In this document: positions 29,610 through 40,589 of the stretch, piece by piece
Layout: each line of letters opens with the position of its first letter
How positions within the stretch are numbered: the stretch's first letter is position 1
Origin: Cryptomeria japonica
Lineage: Eukaryota; Streptophyta; Pinopsida; Cupressales; Cupressaceae
Length of the DNA stretch: 64,000 nucleotides
Assembly: GCF_030272615.1 (NCBI RefSeq)
Contig: NC_081408.1
Coordinates: forward strand, 610,269,673 to 610,333,672
Reading direction: 5' to 3'
The notes under the pieces: model-generated
What the model saw: only the letters and a program-made list of their open reading frames with translations
What the model was told of the DNA's origin: nothing
The model's database searches: none
Translations under genes and position numbers: made by a program

Positions 29610-31506
29610 TCAGCTGGAAGTACCCGTCGTACCCTTCGCCTTCGCCCTTTCTCGTATCTCTTTCTCAATTTCTTCCCATGCTTCCTGTACCCTTCGCTTC
29701 TCCGTCTCCGAGTCTGGGCACATTGCTTGCATGGCTTGGGCGTGGGTTACGGCCAGCACTTCCTCTTCTTTGGTTTCCTCGATATTGAGCAAGTTGACGC
29801 CGGACTTTGGGCAGGTGGCATCTTCGTGGTCTCCCGGTCCGCACCATTTGCACAAATATTGTGTGGCCTCTCCCTTCAGGCAGTCTCGGGCGAAGTGCCC
29901 CCACTGGCTGCACACTCTGCATTGTATCATCGGTCGGCCTTTGGAGTCGTATTGGATCCGACTCCTTGTGTTGTTATTGTTGTTTCGTCCTCCCCACCGG
30001 TTATCTCGGTAGCCTCCCGATGTTGCATTGTTGTTCGCTTGGGAGCTGCAGGTACCGCCCAATGTAGTTGGTTGTTCCTACGTAAGCAATACTTGTTGGT
30101 TTCGTGTTTTCATGTTGTAGGGGCATTCCCTGGTGGGATAACCCATCAACTGGCATATATCACAATAGGCTTTCTTTGGGCAGGAGCCTTTCGTGTGGCC
30201 GTCCATCTTACATTCCGTGCACCAAAGCTCCCCTTCATCGGTCTTGCTCGGACCTCCCTTCATAACCTTCAACTCTTTCATCATCCTCAGCATGTCCTTC
30301 TGCAGGGCTTGCACCTTTTTGCCGAACTCGCCGTCGCTGCTGCTTCCCTCGGAAGAGTCATCATCCTCGAACGAGCTATCCTTCTTCTTTTTCTTCTTGG
30401 ATGTCTTGGTCTCGCTCTCGAGATCCATCGCTCTATTATATGCATCTTCGTACGAGGTTGGTGGAACAATTTTCATCTTCTTCCGGATGGAGTGTTTCAG
30501 TCCCTCCACAAACCATCTCTTTTTCAACCCATCCGCTAGTTGACTCTCCATTTTCCCCAACAGTTCCTTGAGCCGCCAACTATAGGCTCGGACAGTCTCA
30601 TTCTTGTTCTGCTTTGTGCCATAGATTTCGGCTACTATTTCATTGTCGTCTATGAGGAGGCGAAACTCTATCTCAAACTACTTCTTCAGGTTGGGCCATT
30701 TGCCGACTTTGGTCTTATCCGTATCGGAGTACCAGTCGATGGCCACTCCCCTTAAGGTTGTTGGAAATTGTGTTACCCATTCATCCTGGTCGGTAACACC
30801 GTTGGCTGACCATATGGTTTCGCAAGTGCGGCAATGGCGGATGGGATCTTCCTTCCCGTCGCCGTTGAACTTCAACAGCTCTGCTTACTTGCCATCCCAC
30901 CGCTGGGTCTTGCTCCTCTGGTACCTTGTGTGCTTGTACCTAGTGATCCTCCGCCTCCGCCTCTTGCACCTGACCCTCCACTCGTGGGTCCTCTGGAGAA
31001 GGTTGTTGACCCCAAACCGAACAAATTGCCTCCCGTACGGTACCCTTGTGCTCCCTCGGCACCATCGGCCGTACTATCACCTTCGGTCGTCTCCTCCGGT
31101 TGTCCTCCGAAATGGACAAGTTCTTTAGTAGGTCTCTGGTAGCGTCGATCAGGTTTAGACTTCGCCTTGTTTGTTCCACCAACTCTTCGCGACTTCTTAC
31201 CCTACAGTGGTATTCTGGCGAACTGTAGAGTTCTCCTTCGGCACCCTCCGTGACTCCTAGGTTCCCTTCGGGCAACCCTACGACAGTGTAGAGAGTGTAA
31301 TTCTCTCCATCTATCTCTACCTCCACAACCTCTGTGACACCTCCTAGGTTCCCTTCGAGCAACCCCTTGACCGGACGTCCCTCGGCAAGCTGCCTTAGCC
31401 TACGCCTTCGTTCTAGTTGTTGTCTGAGATTCAACGCTCTTTGTGACACTTCCCATTCGTCACTTCGCATCTTTTTACTTATGTCCTTATTTAGTAAATT
31501 GGGCAT
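29610..31506 (-). pseudogene. gag: gag of Ty3 copy 3 with four CCHC knuckles
   Basis: On the minus strand MPNLLNKDISKK (31506) starts a charged N-terminal region, followed after a frameshift by FNGDGKEDPIRHCRTCETIW (about 30875), VAIDWYSDTDK, RRLKELLGKMES, SYEDAYNRAMD and a Lys/Ser linker. The knuckles are CTECKMDGHTKGSC, CDICQLMGYPTREC (central His replaced by Tyr-Pro-Thr spacing, so probably impaired), CRVCSQWGHFARDC and CKWCGPGDHEDATC, with an Arg/Asn-rich linker between pairs. The frame breaks near 30940, 30675 and 30070 but most of gag is intact, unlike pol. Retention of gag in a pol-less element may reflect recent loss of pol. Confidence 0.88.
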
Positions 31507-31619
31507 AAATCACTTCCCTACATAGCAAGCACACGCCATGTACACAAAAAAAAAAATTTATTATTTTCCCTTTCGGCCACAATTTATGTCAACATTGTGT
31601 CGGGATTATTACAGGGTTT

Positions 31620-31990
31620 ATTATTTTCCCCTTGCCTCTTGCCATCACGCTCTGCATCCCAACGATGATTGTTTTTTCATACTGTCGGAGGACCTGTTGG
31701 CGTCGCTCCTCACGAGCAATCTCCTCCAGGCGGGTTCACTGTGCCAGTGATGCTTGTGCAAGCAACCGGGGGAAGTGGTTCATCAACTGATTCACTGCAG
31801 GGCTAACTTCCAATGCGGTCCACACGGCACTTGTTGGGACTTCAGCCTCCGTGGCCTCTCTTCGGACGTAGGTCTCGATGGCCGCCTGAAGCAGGATTGA
31901 TAATTCCCTCATTGCAATGTCCTCTCCGTCGTAGAGTTCCGTTTGTGTGTCGTCGGCCTCTCGGTTAATCTCACCGACGGTTAGGCCCAT
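31620..31990 (-). pseudogene. ORF1 of Ty3 copy 3
   Basis: The minus strand starts MGLTVGEINREADDTQTEL (ATG at 31990) and matches ORF1 of the full-length element at most positions through SAVWTALEVSPAVNQLMNH and LLAQASLAQ. A TGA near 31735 replaces the Gln/Ala that follows, after which TRLEEIAREERRQQVL and QYE continue in the same frame, then diverge. ORF1 is better conserved between the two elements than the LTRs. Confidence 0.75.
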
Positions 31991-32035
31991 CGTGTCCGTA
32001 TGCCATCCGCTCCTTCCTTTCCCGAGTATGTCTAG

Positions 32036-32049
32036 GTCACGGCGCCAAA
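32036..32049 (-). other. Primer-binding site of copy 3 (tRNA-Asp type)
   Basis: On the minus strand TGGCGCCGTGACC starts two bases from the LTR. The first ten bases match the tRNA-Asp-type site. Confidence 0.75.
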
Positions 32050-32369
32050 TGTTTGCCACATACGGGTAAACGATTAAACACAGAAAGTAAATGCACAGAA
32101 CATAATTGAAATATATTAAAGAACCAGTTTCTGTATTAATTCAACAGTCCATGTACATCAAGTGCTTATAACCTTAAACCCAAATACGACTATCATGATG
32201 ATACTAAGAAGGAACGGTATGCAATATATAATACCCGAAGGGGTGCGACCAACCGTCGCGTCCAACTGCCCTTCAGGACGACTAACTAACTGACTATCAT
32301 AACTCATTATTACCGACGACAACATAAACATAATATGACAACATAACATAAAGATTATTCCCGACAACA
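32050..32369 (-). repeat. 5' LTR of Ty3 copy 3
   Basis: It pairs with 27101-27420 and carries the same TGCGAC…GTCGC inverted repeat (32244-32260) upstream of the TATA box. Confidence 0.9.
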
Positions 32370-32374
32370 TTAAG
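32370..32374. repeat. Target-site duplication TTAAG, right copy
   Basis: It matches 27096-27100. Confidence 0.9.
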
Positions 32375-33690
32375 TATGACAGTCCCTTGCATGACAATCA
32401 TCGGAGATTGTCAAATAGAGGAAAAGGTAGATGACAATCATTAGAGCAAGAAAAGGAACCATAAAGTTCATACACTGTAATGATGTCAAAAGGAAACAGT
32501 AAAACTCACAGTCATTTTGTGCTATCCATAGGTGTGATAGGGCCAACATGGCATAAGAATGCAAGCAAAACTATGATAGCCCTATGCACAGAAAGATGAA
32601 CAGTGGATTGGAGGTAAAAAGAGAATCTTCATCAAATACTTCATCACATGGCAGTGACAATAGCAAGTAGAACAATGCTCCAACAGTCCAAAAGTAGATT
32701 ATCCATGGTAGAGAATCAACATTTAACTCAGAGGCCATTCATATAGAATTAAAAAACGACAGAGTTCTGAAGTCTCCTAGCCAAGAGGATTGTTATTAAG
32801 ATCTTGAAAGCAATAAGAAAAAGTCCAACATAAAGATAGTCCAATGAACAAGATGGTATGAGGGCAGTTGAATAAAAACAAACCCGTAAGGTATGACAGT
32901 TAGGGTAGTGTGCCTGTGGCATGCATTAAGTGTGATTTCAAGCATCTAAAGGATAAACATTAAGTGATTAGAAAAAAATGTGGGCCTCGCTGTATAGAAC
33001 CTAAAGTGACTTTGGCAAGACAAGAAGATGACTTGAAGCATGAGGAAGAGATCCATACTGTTGATGAACAGAAACAAAGCAGCAGTTGTCTATAAGTTTG
33101 AAGGGAATACAGGATAAGGCATGCTCTGGATGCCCAAGATAAGATGGTGGAACAAGAAATGTTATTACATCTTCATGAAGAGGAACTCAAATCTCAAGTA
33201 GATGAGAATAGAAAAGTCTTTGACTGTGTTCCTGTCCCTGTCTCTTCAAGTTCAATCTTTGCAGCAAAGTCTCATGTTATCTCAATTAAGTATTGAAGAG
33301 CTGAGATTAAAACTCGATCATGCTAAATAAGCTCACAGTTTTGAATGAGGAAGTGACCAAATCTGAAGTTAGAAGAAAAGGTATTTGAAGCAATGCTAGA
33401 GAAAAACTCAACTCCTAATGATGTTGTAAAGATGAAAATATTCCAAAGGCTTTGGACAGTACCATCCACTCTAAAATGAGACTGCCACTAGACAGAGTCA
33501 AGACAACTGAGGCAAGTGATTCTCTAGAGTCCTTCAAAGACAACATTTTGTAAGTGGGCAGTTGATATCACAAGATGGATTGTGGGAAGTATGGGACAAG
33601 AATAGACCCTCTGTAGAATTGAGAGACCAATCATCAAAGTGACAAGAGACTTGACAAAACATAAACAAGAATGACAGTCCGAAAGCCTTG
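32375..33690. other. Non-coding host DNA, nothing recognised
   Basis: No sustained ORF or repeat is seen. It is the continuation of 25473-27095 beyond the Ty3 insertion. Confidence 0.4.
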
Positions 33691-34545
33691 GATAGTGTTG
33701 ATGTGTCTTTTGTACACGACCAAACACAGAATAAAATACCCAGAGGTACCTTATCCTCTCTTCAACAAAGTTTCCCGACTGCTGAAGATCTCGCCGAAGG
33801 ATCAGTCGGAGTAACTCCAAGGTTCTGATATGTAGGTTCTCTACTCGTGGATAAGCTCTTTGTGGTACGATGTGATTTTGCTGGAATCACAAGGGGACTT
33901 ACTTTCGATGACCTGAACGTCTGATTTGCTGGAATCACAAGTCCTATTTACTAACTGGAAGATAAGAAATGGTAAAAGATACAAGGTTCAGGAAATCTAC
34001 TCTAAGACCTAGAATGCAAGAAGATGGATGAATGACTAGGTGGAGTCCTACTGAGCTGGGTCTCACCATCAGGTTGAACAATTCAACACCAACTCAGTGC
34101 GATCTTCTAAGGGATGTTTCAAATATGTCCAAATCGTACACCATCAGATACTGATCACCATTCAAGATAATGCGTGAACAACAGAGGTGTTATGACTCGG
34201 GATTAAGCTCGTTCTATGCCAGTTGACCACGCAAGGCGCTTTTACAATCAGCAAGAGGCTAGTGGTTTGGACTAGGTGGATTCCATGTGAGTGCATTCAA
34301 TAACTTCTTTCATTCAATTTAATTATCTATCATCTAAAATGAAGATTCAACAAGAGACCATGCATATTGCAAAGAAACAACACACTTCACCATAACTTCA
34401 ATGAAAATGGAGTTTATTTACAATCAATGGCAACAATTTCTTGCCTTGTCCTCCTAATCTACTCTAATTGCTATTCTATCAGCTAACAATTCACTATCTC
34501 TAACTATTCACCGACTATTAACCTTTACAAATGAGGAGCCAAGGC

Positions 34546-34556
34546 TTTATATAAAG
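34546..34556 (-). promoter_or_regulatory. TATA box of the solo LTR
   Basis: CTTTATATAAA on the minus strand is the only strong TATA element in this LTR and fits its inferred orientation. Confidence 0.5.
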
Positions 34557-35264
34557 AACCCTTTACAAACAGACAGCTCTGATTGACTTAGAACCAATGG
34601 CTAGGATTACAAGATAGAAACCCTAATTAGGGTTTGTTACAACAAACTTCCTTAGCCAATTAGAAAATTACATTTCAGGAGTGAGGACCAATAAGAAGCA
34701 GGGGTAGGTACATCGAAGTTTGTGCCGCCTCCGGTAAATTAGGTACATTGAATATGGTCATGCTGAGGTGGACCAATCCGACTAGAAGAATGATGACTGG
34801 GATGCCACATTGTCTAACACTTGTGACTTGGTTGATCCTCTTCAGTCTTTTAACATGATGAATGATGTACTTCCTTTGTTTGACCAGGCTTTCTTATTGT
34901 CAAGTCTTTCATCTCCGGTAGCACACCTCTGCCTGGAAGTGTTGCCAGAGCCCTTTCTTTGTCATCTTGTGAAAGAATGAAGTCTTGAGGTTAACTTGAT
35001 CTCCTTGAACACCCCTAGTCTTCCAATGCTTCAAAGCACCTTGAGTCTTCTCTTTTGCCTGTGGAACGTCCTTGATGACGATAGACTGGAAGAGGTCGTC
35101 CTTGTCCTGGCCTGGTCTTCCTTCATCTGCAAAACAAACCAAAAGATGATTAAGGACACATAATAAATTCATTCTAACATAGCATTTTCTACCTTAAATC
35201 GTCAACAAGAAGACATCAAAATGAAGTTTGCTCAAGATTCTCCCCAAGGACAGGCCCTAGTAGA

Positions 35265-37722
35265 TTTTCGCTTTGGACCCTTTGGAAGGGTCAAGAGCGA
35301 AATTTGCATTCCTGGCCTAAATTCTTCTCACTTTGTGACCACGCTTGCTTAGAAGCATGCCTAAGGATCCCTATAATCTCAACCAATACCAAGTTTGAGG
35401 TAAAATTGGAGCAAAATGGAGTTTTTAAGGATTTTGCTCTGGACCCTTTGGAAGGGTTAGGAGCAAAATTTGCATTTTAGGACAAATTCCATCATGTCTC
35501 TACTCCAAAATGCCTTCCAAGGCAAGCATATGCTATCCTTCTCCTCACCAAAGGCTAGGAATCCACAACTTGACCTTCATCATGAGCAAACTAGGTGACA
35601 TTGAGAATTTCGCTCTGGACCCTTTGGAAGGGTCAAGAGCGAAATTCTTGATTTTGACTTGATCCTTCATTTTCTTCATTCTAATTTACTTCAAAAGACA
35701 AGAATACCTCACCCCTCCTTCAAGCATGCCATAGGAATCAACATTTTGGCCTCACACAAGGAGAAAATAGGTGCTTTGAGGAATTTCGCTCTGGACCCTT
35801 TGGAAGGGTCAGGAGCGAAATTCTTCTTTTAGGTTGATTTCTCTTACTTGGCTCCACTCTTCTCACTTTGTTCTACCTTGACTCTCCATTTGGATCCTTC
35901 TCTCATGCTTGCAACACTTTGTTTGACCTGAAAATCACTTGCTAGCAGAAATTCGCTAAAAAACATGGCCAGGGACAGGACCTATCTAGGATTTCACTCT
36001 GGACCCTTTGGAAGGGTCAGGAGCGAAATTCTTGATTTAGCCTAAAATCTTCATTTCTGGTGGCTAAAATCCATCCAAGGGCAATCCTAGGGGCACCTCC
36101 CAACTTCTCTCACCTTGGTCTAGGCTTGGCTTAGCACAAGTTTTGGAAGATAGAATAGGTTTTAAGATTTTCGCTCTGGACCCTTTGGAAGGGTCAAGAG
36201 CGAAATCCTTGTTCTTGGGCTCATTCCTTCATTCCACCACTTCAGTTTACCTCAAAGGTCAAAGAAACACTACTCCATTCCTTCCTAGACCATAAAAACC
36301 AAAAGTTTGACTTGATTTGCAAGAGAAATAGGTGATCTTAGGAATTTCGCTCTGGACCCTTTGGAAGGGTCAGGAGCGAAATCCTAGTTTTTGCTCAATT
36401 CCTCCAAATTTGTTGATCACTAGCAACTCAAAGTCATTCCTAAGGACATATCCAATCCTATCTCACCCTGACCCACACTTGACTTGGCACAAAACTGGGA
36501 GAAAAGAGTGGTTTTGTGGAATTTCGCTCTAGACCCTTTAAAAGCGTCAGGAGCGAAATCCACACTCTAGGCTTGACTCATCATCTTTTCAATTCCAATC
36601 TTCCTTACAAGGCAAAAATACACCACTCCACTTGGATCCATGCCATAAGAATCAATGTCTTGACCTCATCCAAGATGAAAATAGGAGTTTTCAAAAATTT
36701 CGCTTTGGACCCTTTGGAAGGGTTAGGAGCGAAATTTCTATTTTAGGCTAAAATCCTTCACATTTGGTGATCACTCCCTAAGGCGAAAACATGTCAATCC
36801 ACCTTCCAACATGCCTTAGAAACTAAGAACTTGGCCAAAACAAGGGAGAAAATGAGGTCTATGGCGATTTTCGCTCTAGACCCTTTGGAAGGGTCAGGAG
36901 CGAAATCCACATTCTTGGTTGGTTTTCCACTTCCTTCATCCAATTCTCCTTCAAACCTGATCAAATTCAAGCTCCTTTCTCCACATTTAAGTGAATCCAT
37001 CATCAAACTAGCTCAAAACAAGGTTGTTTTCATCATTTTAGGCAAGACAGGGGGTCAAACTGAGGATTTCACTCTGGACCTAGGCCAAGGACAGGACCTA
37101 TAGGGAATTTCGCTTTGGACCCTTTGGAAGGGTCAAGAGCGAAATTTCCATTCTAGGTTGATTTCCACCATTTCATCGCATCAAACCTCTTTTCAAAGGC
37201 TAGAACACCTCAAGGTCACTCCAACCATGCCTTAGAAGTCCAAAACTTGGCCATATCAAGGAAGATAATGAAGGTTATGTGAATTTCGCTCTGGACCCTT
37301 TGGAAGGGTCAGGAGCGAAATTCCTACTTGGGCTCATTTCTCACCTTTTTCCTCCCTTTCTTGGCTTGAATATGACTTCTTAGGCCTCCTACCATCATCA
37401 AGTAAAATTGCTCTCAAAGTGGCATTTATTTCAAGGTCTAAGTGAGAAAACAAAGTCATTCAAGAATTTCGCTCTGGACCAAAATTCTCACATTTCTCAG
37501 GAGCAAAATTCATATTTAGGCTCAAATCTTGACTTCATTTCTCACATTTCTTCATCCAAACAAGTGTTTTGCCCTCAATAATGCCTGGGAATGAGTTAGC
37601 TCTAAGTTTGGGTCAAAGTAGAATGTCTTATGGAAAATTTCGCTCTAGACCCTTTGGAAGGGTCAGGAGCGAAATTGAAATTCGCTTTGGACACTTTGGA
37701 AGGGTCAGGAGTGAAATTTGAC
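35265..37722. repeat. Array of about 15 hairpin boxes (GGACCCTTTGGAAGGGTC core)
   Basis: A 40-bp imperfect palindrome with outer arms ATTTCGCTC/GAGCGAAAT and inner arms GACCCTT/AAGGGTC recurs at about 35265, 35431, 35607, 35782, 35990, 36168, 36343, 36520, 36697, 36866, 37107, 37281, 37465 (broken), 37637 and 37680. Spacing is usually 170-200 bp. The sequence between boxes is only weakly alignable (shared words such as CTTGGC and AAGGCA), so the box is much better conserved than its surroundings. Confidence 0.9.
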
Positions 37723-38330
37723 ATTTTGGTCTCTCCGTCAGGATTCATATATGGAATATAACATTGAAGTATAAGTGACATTTCCTTATATCTTTCTTAT
37801 ACTTTAAGTTATATTCCATATATACTGTCAGGATGTTTGAGAGTGGTTTCGGACCTCCAGGAGTTATAATGCAAAATCTAGCTTTTGGAGGATTCTTCAA
37901 TTTTCCAGACTTAGTCAAATTTCAGGAATAGGATGGCATTCCAGACTTAGCCAAATTTCAGGACATTTGAAGATTAGGATGACATTCCAAACTTCATCAC
38001 TCACCAACTTGACGTAACTCAGACCTTCAAAGAGGATATTCACTCACCAAGCTTCATTGACCTCCTGAAACTCAAACAAGACACTATTAGCAACAAGAGC
38101 AAAACTAGGCCTAAGGAAGACTTTCAAAGATGACCCTAACCCAGAGCATCCACTAACTCACCTTTAGCTAAAACAGAGCCTGCTCTCTTAGTGATCCCTT
38201 TGGCAACACTCAGCATGCAAAGGCTAATAGACAAAACCCTAAAAGACCTAGAAACAAACCCCAGAAAGCAAAAAAAAGTAGGGGTTCCCATTTGCAATGG
38301 GGCAATGTGTGAATACGTCACAACAAATAG

Positions 38331-39300
38331 CAAGGTATTAAAAGATATGACACATGTCAAATACCAGTTCTGAGAGGTCACCCACGTCTTCTTATCTTTA
38401 TCTTTGGTTTTTTGCTCATGCCCTATAATCTTGGATAAAGAAATTGTGGCAGTTTGGAGGATTGATGATCAGTTATGGACAGTGGCAAGCATCTAGGAGG
38501 GATTTTGATGAGCTAGGAGACAGGTGGAGGAAATATAGGGGTAGTTGGAAGGAATTATGACAGCAGTTGGAAGTTTCCAAGAGGATTAGATGTAGATTTA
38601 AGAGATGATGCAGAAAATGCAGTTAGAAAAAGCCAAAGACCACCTTCTCCAACACCAATGAAGAGCTTTTTGTGGAGTCAAAGGAAGGGTAGTTCTCAGC
38701 ACCAAGATGGAGTCAAACCAGTCAGCTTAAGCAAGGAAAAGTTTTAGTGCTCTTTAAGTCAGGTCTTACTTTCTCTCACAATGGGAGTTAGAGAAACAGT
38801 ACACCTAGAGAGTCATTTTTCTTAGTTCTTACCTTCTTTCTGCTAAGCATTGTAACTTCTTAGGTTCTTTCTATCAGAAAGTTGTCTTGTAACTCAAAAA
38901 AAGCAGTCATTTTTTACTAAAATGGCAACGTATTTTCATTTTTTCAAAGCATTGAAGGTATGTCCTGCTGTTACAGCACCTTATATCAATAAAATACAAT
39001 GATTTTGCCTTCTCATCTCTCCGTTTTCTTGTGTGTATCATGATGATGGATGAATGTTTCTTTTGATTTTCGTAAGTCCTTAGGTTTTTCTCTCATCCCA
39101 GCACCTTGAAATAGAAAACATTTATATTTTGCAGGTTCTAATTGTGCAATGAGTATAAACAGTCCAGTGATGTGAAAATTTATGTTTTCCTTCTCAAAAC
39201 TGTGAAAACTTAAGCCTCCTTATGAAACATTGATGCAGAAAATATGCAAGACAGTTCGGTTGTGTAAGAAACAGCTGAGCATTTGACTATTTGTGAGCAA
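38331..39300. other. Non-coding host DNA
   Basis: It continues the host sequence beyond the solo LTR. A polyadenylation-like AATAAAATAC occurs near 38990 after a TTATATC stretch, which might be the end of an old LTR. No ORF is supported. Confidence 0.35.
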
Positions 39301-39452
39301 GAAACAGTAGTATGAGCCTAAGTGTCAGTTTGGTGTATCACCTATTTAGAGCTTAAGTTTCATTTTAAGCAATGTCTTTCTCTTTTCCCAGCAAGCAGTA
39401 GATTAGCTGAAATACTAAACGGAAACAGCACACTCTGGAGATTCACTCCAAC

Positions 39453-39740
39453 TTACAGGCAATCCACAAGTCCAAGAGTGATTCTATATTTCATCGGATG
39501 GCTAAATAGAGCTTTTAACCGAGGTGCAATCTGTGTGATAACAGGACCAATTGCATAAATTAATCTCTTGCTCATTTTAAAGTCAAGGAGTTTCTCCTTG
39601 TATCCAAAAGGGATAGGGTTGGCCACATATCTGATATAATAAATGCAATGCAGGACTGACTCTGTTTTTTCCACTAGGTATTCGAAGTGAGCAATACTTC
39701 CATGTTTGGGGTATTTACTGAGGTGAAAATAATATGGCAC
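39453..39740 (-). CDS. Possible internal exon of an unidentified gene
   Basis: A 95-codon minus-strand frame with protein-like composition (EYLVEKTESVLHCIYYIRYV, KEKLLDFKMSKRLIYAIGPV) is bracketed by plausible splice sites: a pyrimidine-rich TTTTCACCTCAG acceptor near 39719 and a GTAAGT donor near 39466. The family is not recognised. The phase does not match the donor of the exon-like ORF at 40073-40237, so either a small exon lies between them or one call is wrong. It could also be a chance ORF. Confidence 0.3.
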   Translation of the reverse strand: MPYYFHLSKYPKHGSIAHFEYLVEKTESVLHCIYYIRYVANPIPFGYKEKLLDFKMSKRLIYAIGPVITQIAPRLKALFSHPMKYRITLGLVDCL

Positions 39741-40072
39741 ATATCATGTTTATTCGTATAAAAGTACTGTTGAACTATATATACAAGTGGTGAGCAGAGT
39801 GAATTTAAGTGGGCTGATTTTGGCATCTATATAATTTTAATAGCTACTTGTATCCTCACAACATTCCTATAGAGATTTCGATGTAAAGATGTTAATAACA
39901 TTTGAACTAAATGGAAACTGGAAATAGGATAAATTGAAGTGTGTGATTAAAGATGAGCAAAATATGCAGGGCCATTCTTACCATGTCATAATACAATTGT
40001 GGGTAATAAATTTTGTTGCGGCATATTACTTGTCATAATAACAGAGAGTGCAAACCATAAAAAATTCTTACC

Positions 40073-40237
40073 TGGATGAGTGGCAGCCACGTCTCCAATC
40101 GCAGTGCTCCCCATAGCAGAAGAAAAGCAACGAGCTGAATCTAAAATGAAAGAAAATCTACGACAAGGAACGTGCGGAGATGAACTGCGTAAAAACGATG
40201 TGCGAATTCGAAATGGAAGCTGCATTTTAGCAGGCAA
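40073..40237 (-). CDS. Possible first exon with organelle-targeting-like N-terminus
   Basis: The minus-strand frame from an ATG at 40237, or an inner ATG at 40225 (MQLPFRIRTSFLRSSS), is rich in Arg and Ser and almost free of acidic residues for 35 codons, as expected of a mitochondrial or plastid presequence. It ends at a consensus donor (CCAG|GTAAGA near 40073). This and 39453-39740 are the only segments in the window that look like ordinary gene exons. Function unknown. Confidence 0.35.
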
Positions 40238-40589
40238 TAATCCGCACAGACTCCTTTGCCTGCTTTGGTGTGGCAGGCAACAATCTGTAAGTGTGTGAAT
40301 CCTCGTAGAAATGTTATCCGGATGAATTTTCCTTGTAAATTTTAAAAATTTGTTAGTGTTTAATTGATTAAGGGAAAAAAATCATTTCAAGAGAGGATGA
40401 GGTCAATATTATTTATCTTCTTTTGTGTCTAATACATCCTACATTTAATATTTACATAACATTATGTTTCTAAACATATTTTTATGTCAAAGGTGTCTCT
40501 TATATGAAATGGACAATCTCAATTGAACAATCAACGGTTGCAAATGCCTCTATCATCATGCAAAATGATTGAAATCATCTGGTCCAATC

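Larger units (their letters stand above)
27101..32369 (-). mobile_element. pol-deleted Ty3 relative (copy 3), minus strand
   Basis: This 5,269-bp element has 320-bp LTRs (27101-27420, 32050-32369) and the perfect duplication TTAAG (27096-27100, 32370-32374). On the minus strand it carries a tRNA-Asp-like primer site, ORF1, a long gag with four knuckles, protease, then a pol reduced to scraps of RT and integrase, a GC-rich palindromic spacer, only the coiled-coil end of ORF3, and a polypurine tract. It belongs to the same group as the full-length element but has a different LTR. The two LTRs differ at roughly a dozen positions. It needs an autonomous partner to move. Confidence 0.9.
33696..38325 (-). 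mobile_element. 4.6-kb solo LTR, minus orientation
   Basis: The ends are TGTTGATGTG and GTCACAACA, forming the inverted pair TGTTG…CAACA typical of LTR termini. Flanking pentamers are GATAG (33691-33695) and AATAG (38326-38330), a target duplication with one transition. On the minus strand a TATA box (TTTATATAAAG, 34546-34556) lies about 0.85 kb before the 3' end. No primer site, polypurine tract partner or second LTR was found, so it looks like the product of LTR-LTR recombination. It contains the hairpin array at 35265-37722. Small ORFs inside (for example 34909-35172) are unsupported. Confidence 0.7.

Noticed and set aside
30193-30543. Plus-strand ORFs opposite gag of copy 3 (also 29727-30539)
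   Set aside because: They are antisense to a gag with recognised zinc knuckles; no homology of their own.
35265-37722. CRISPR-like array (conserved palindromic repeats separated by variable intervals)
   Set aside because: The sequence is clearly plant nuclear, the intervals are about 135 bp and still weakly alignable with one another, and no cas-like gene exists. It is a drifted tandem repeat inside an LTR.
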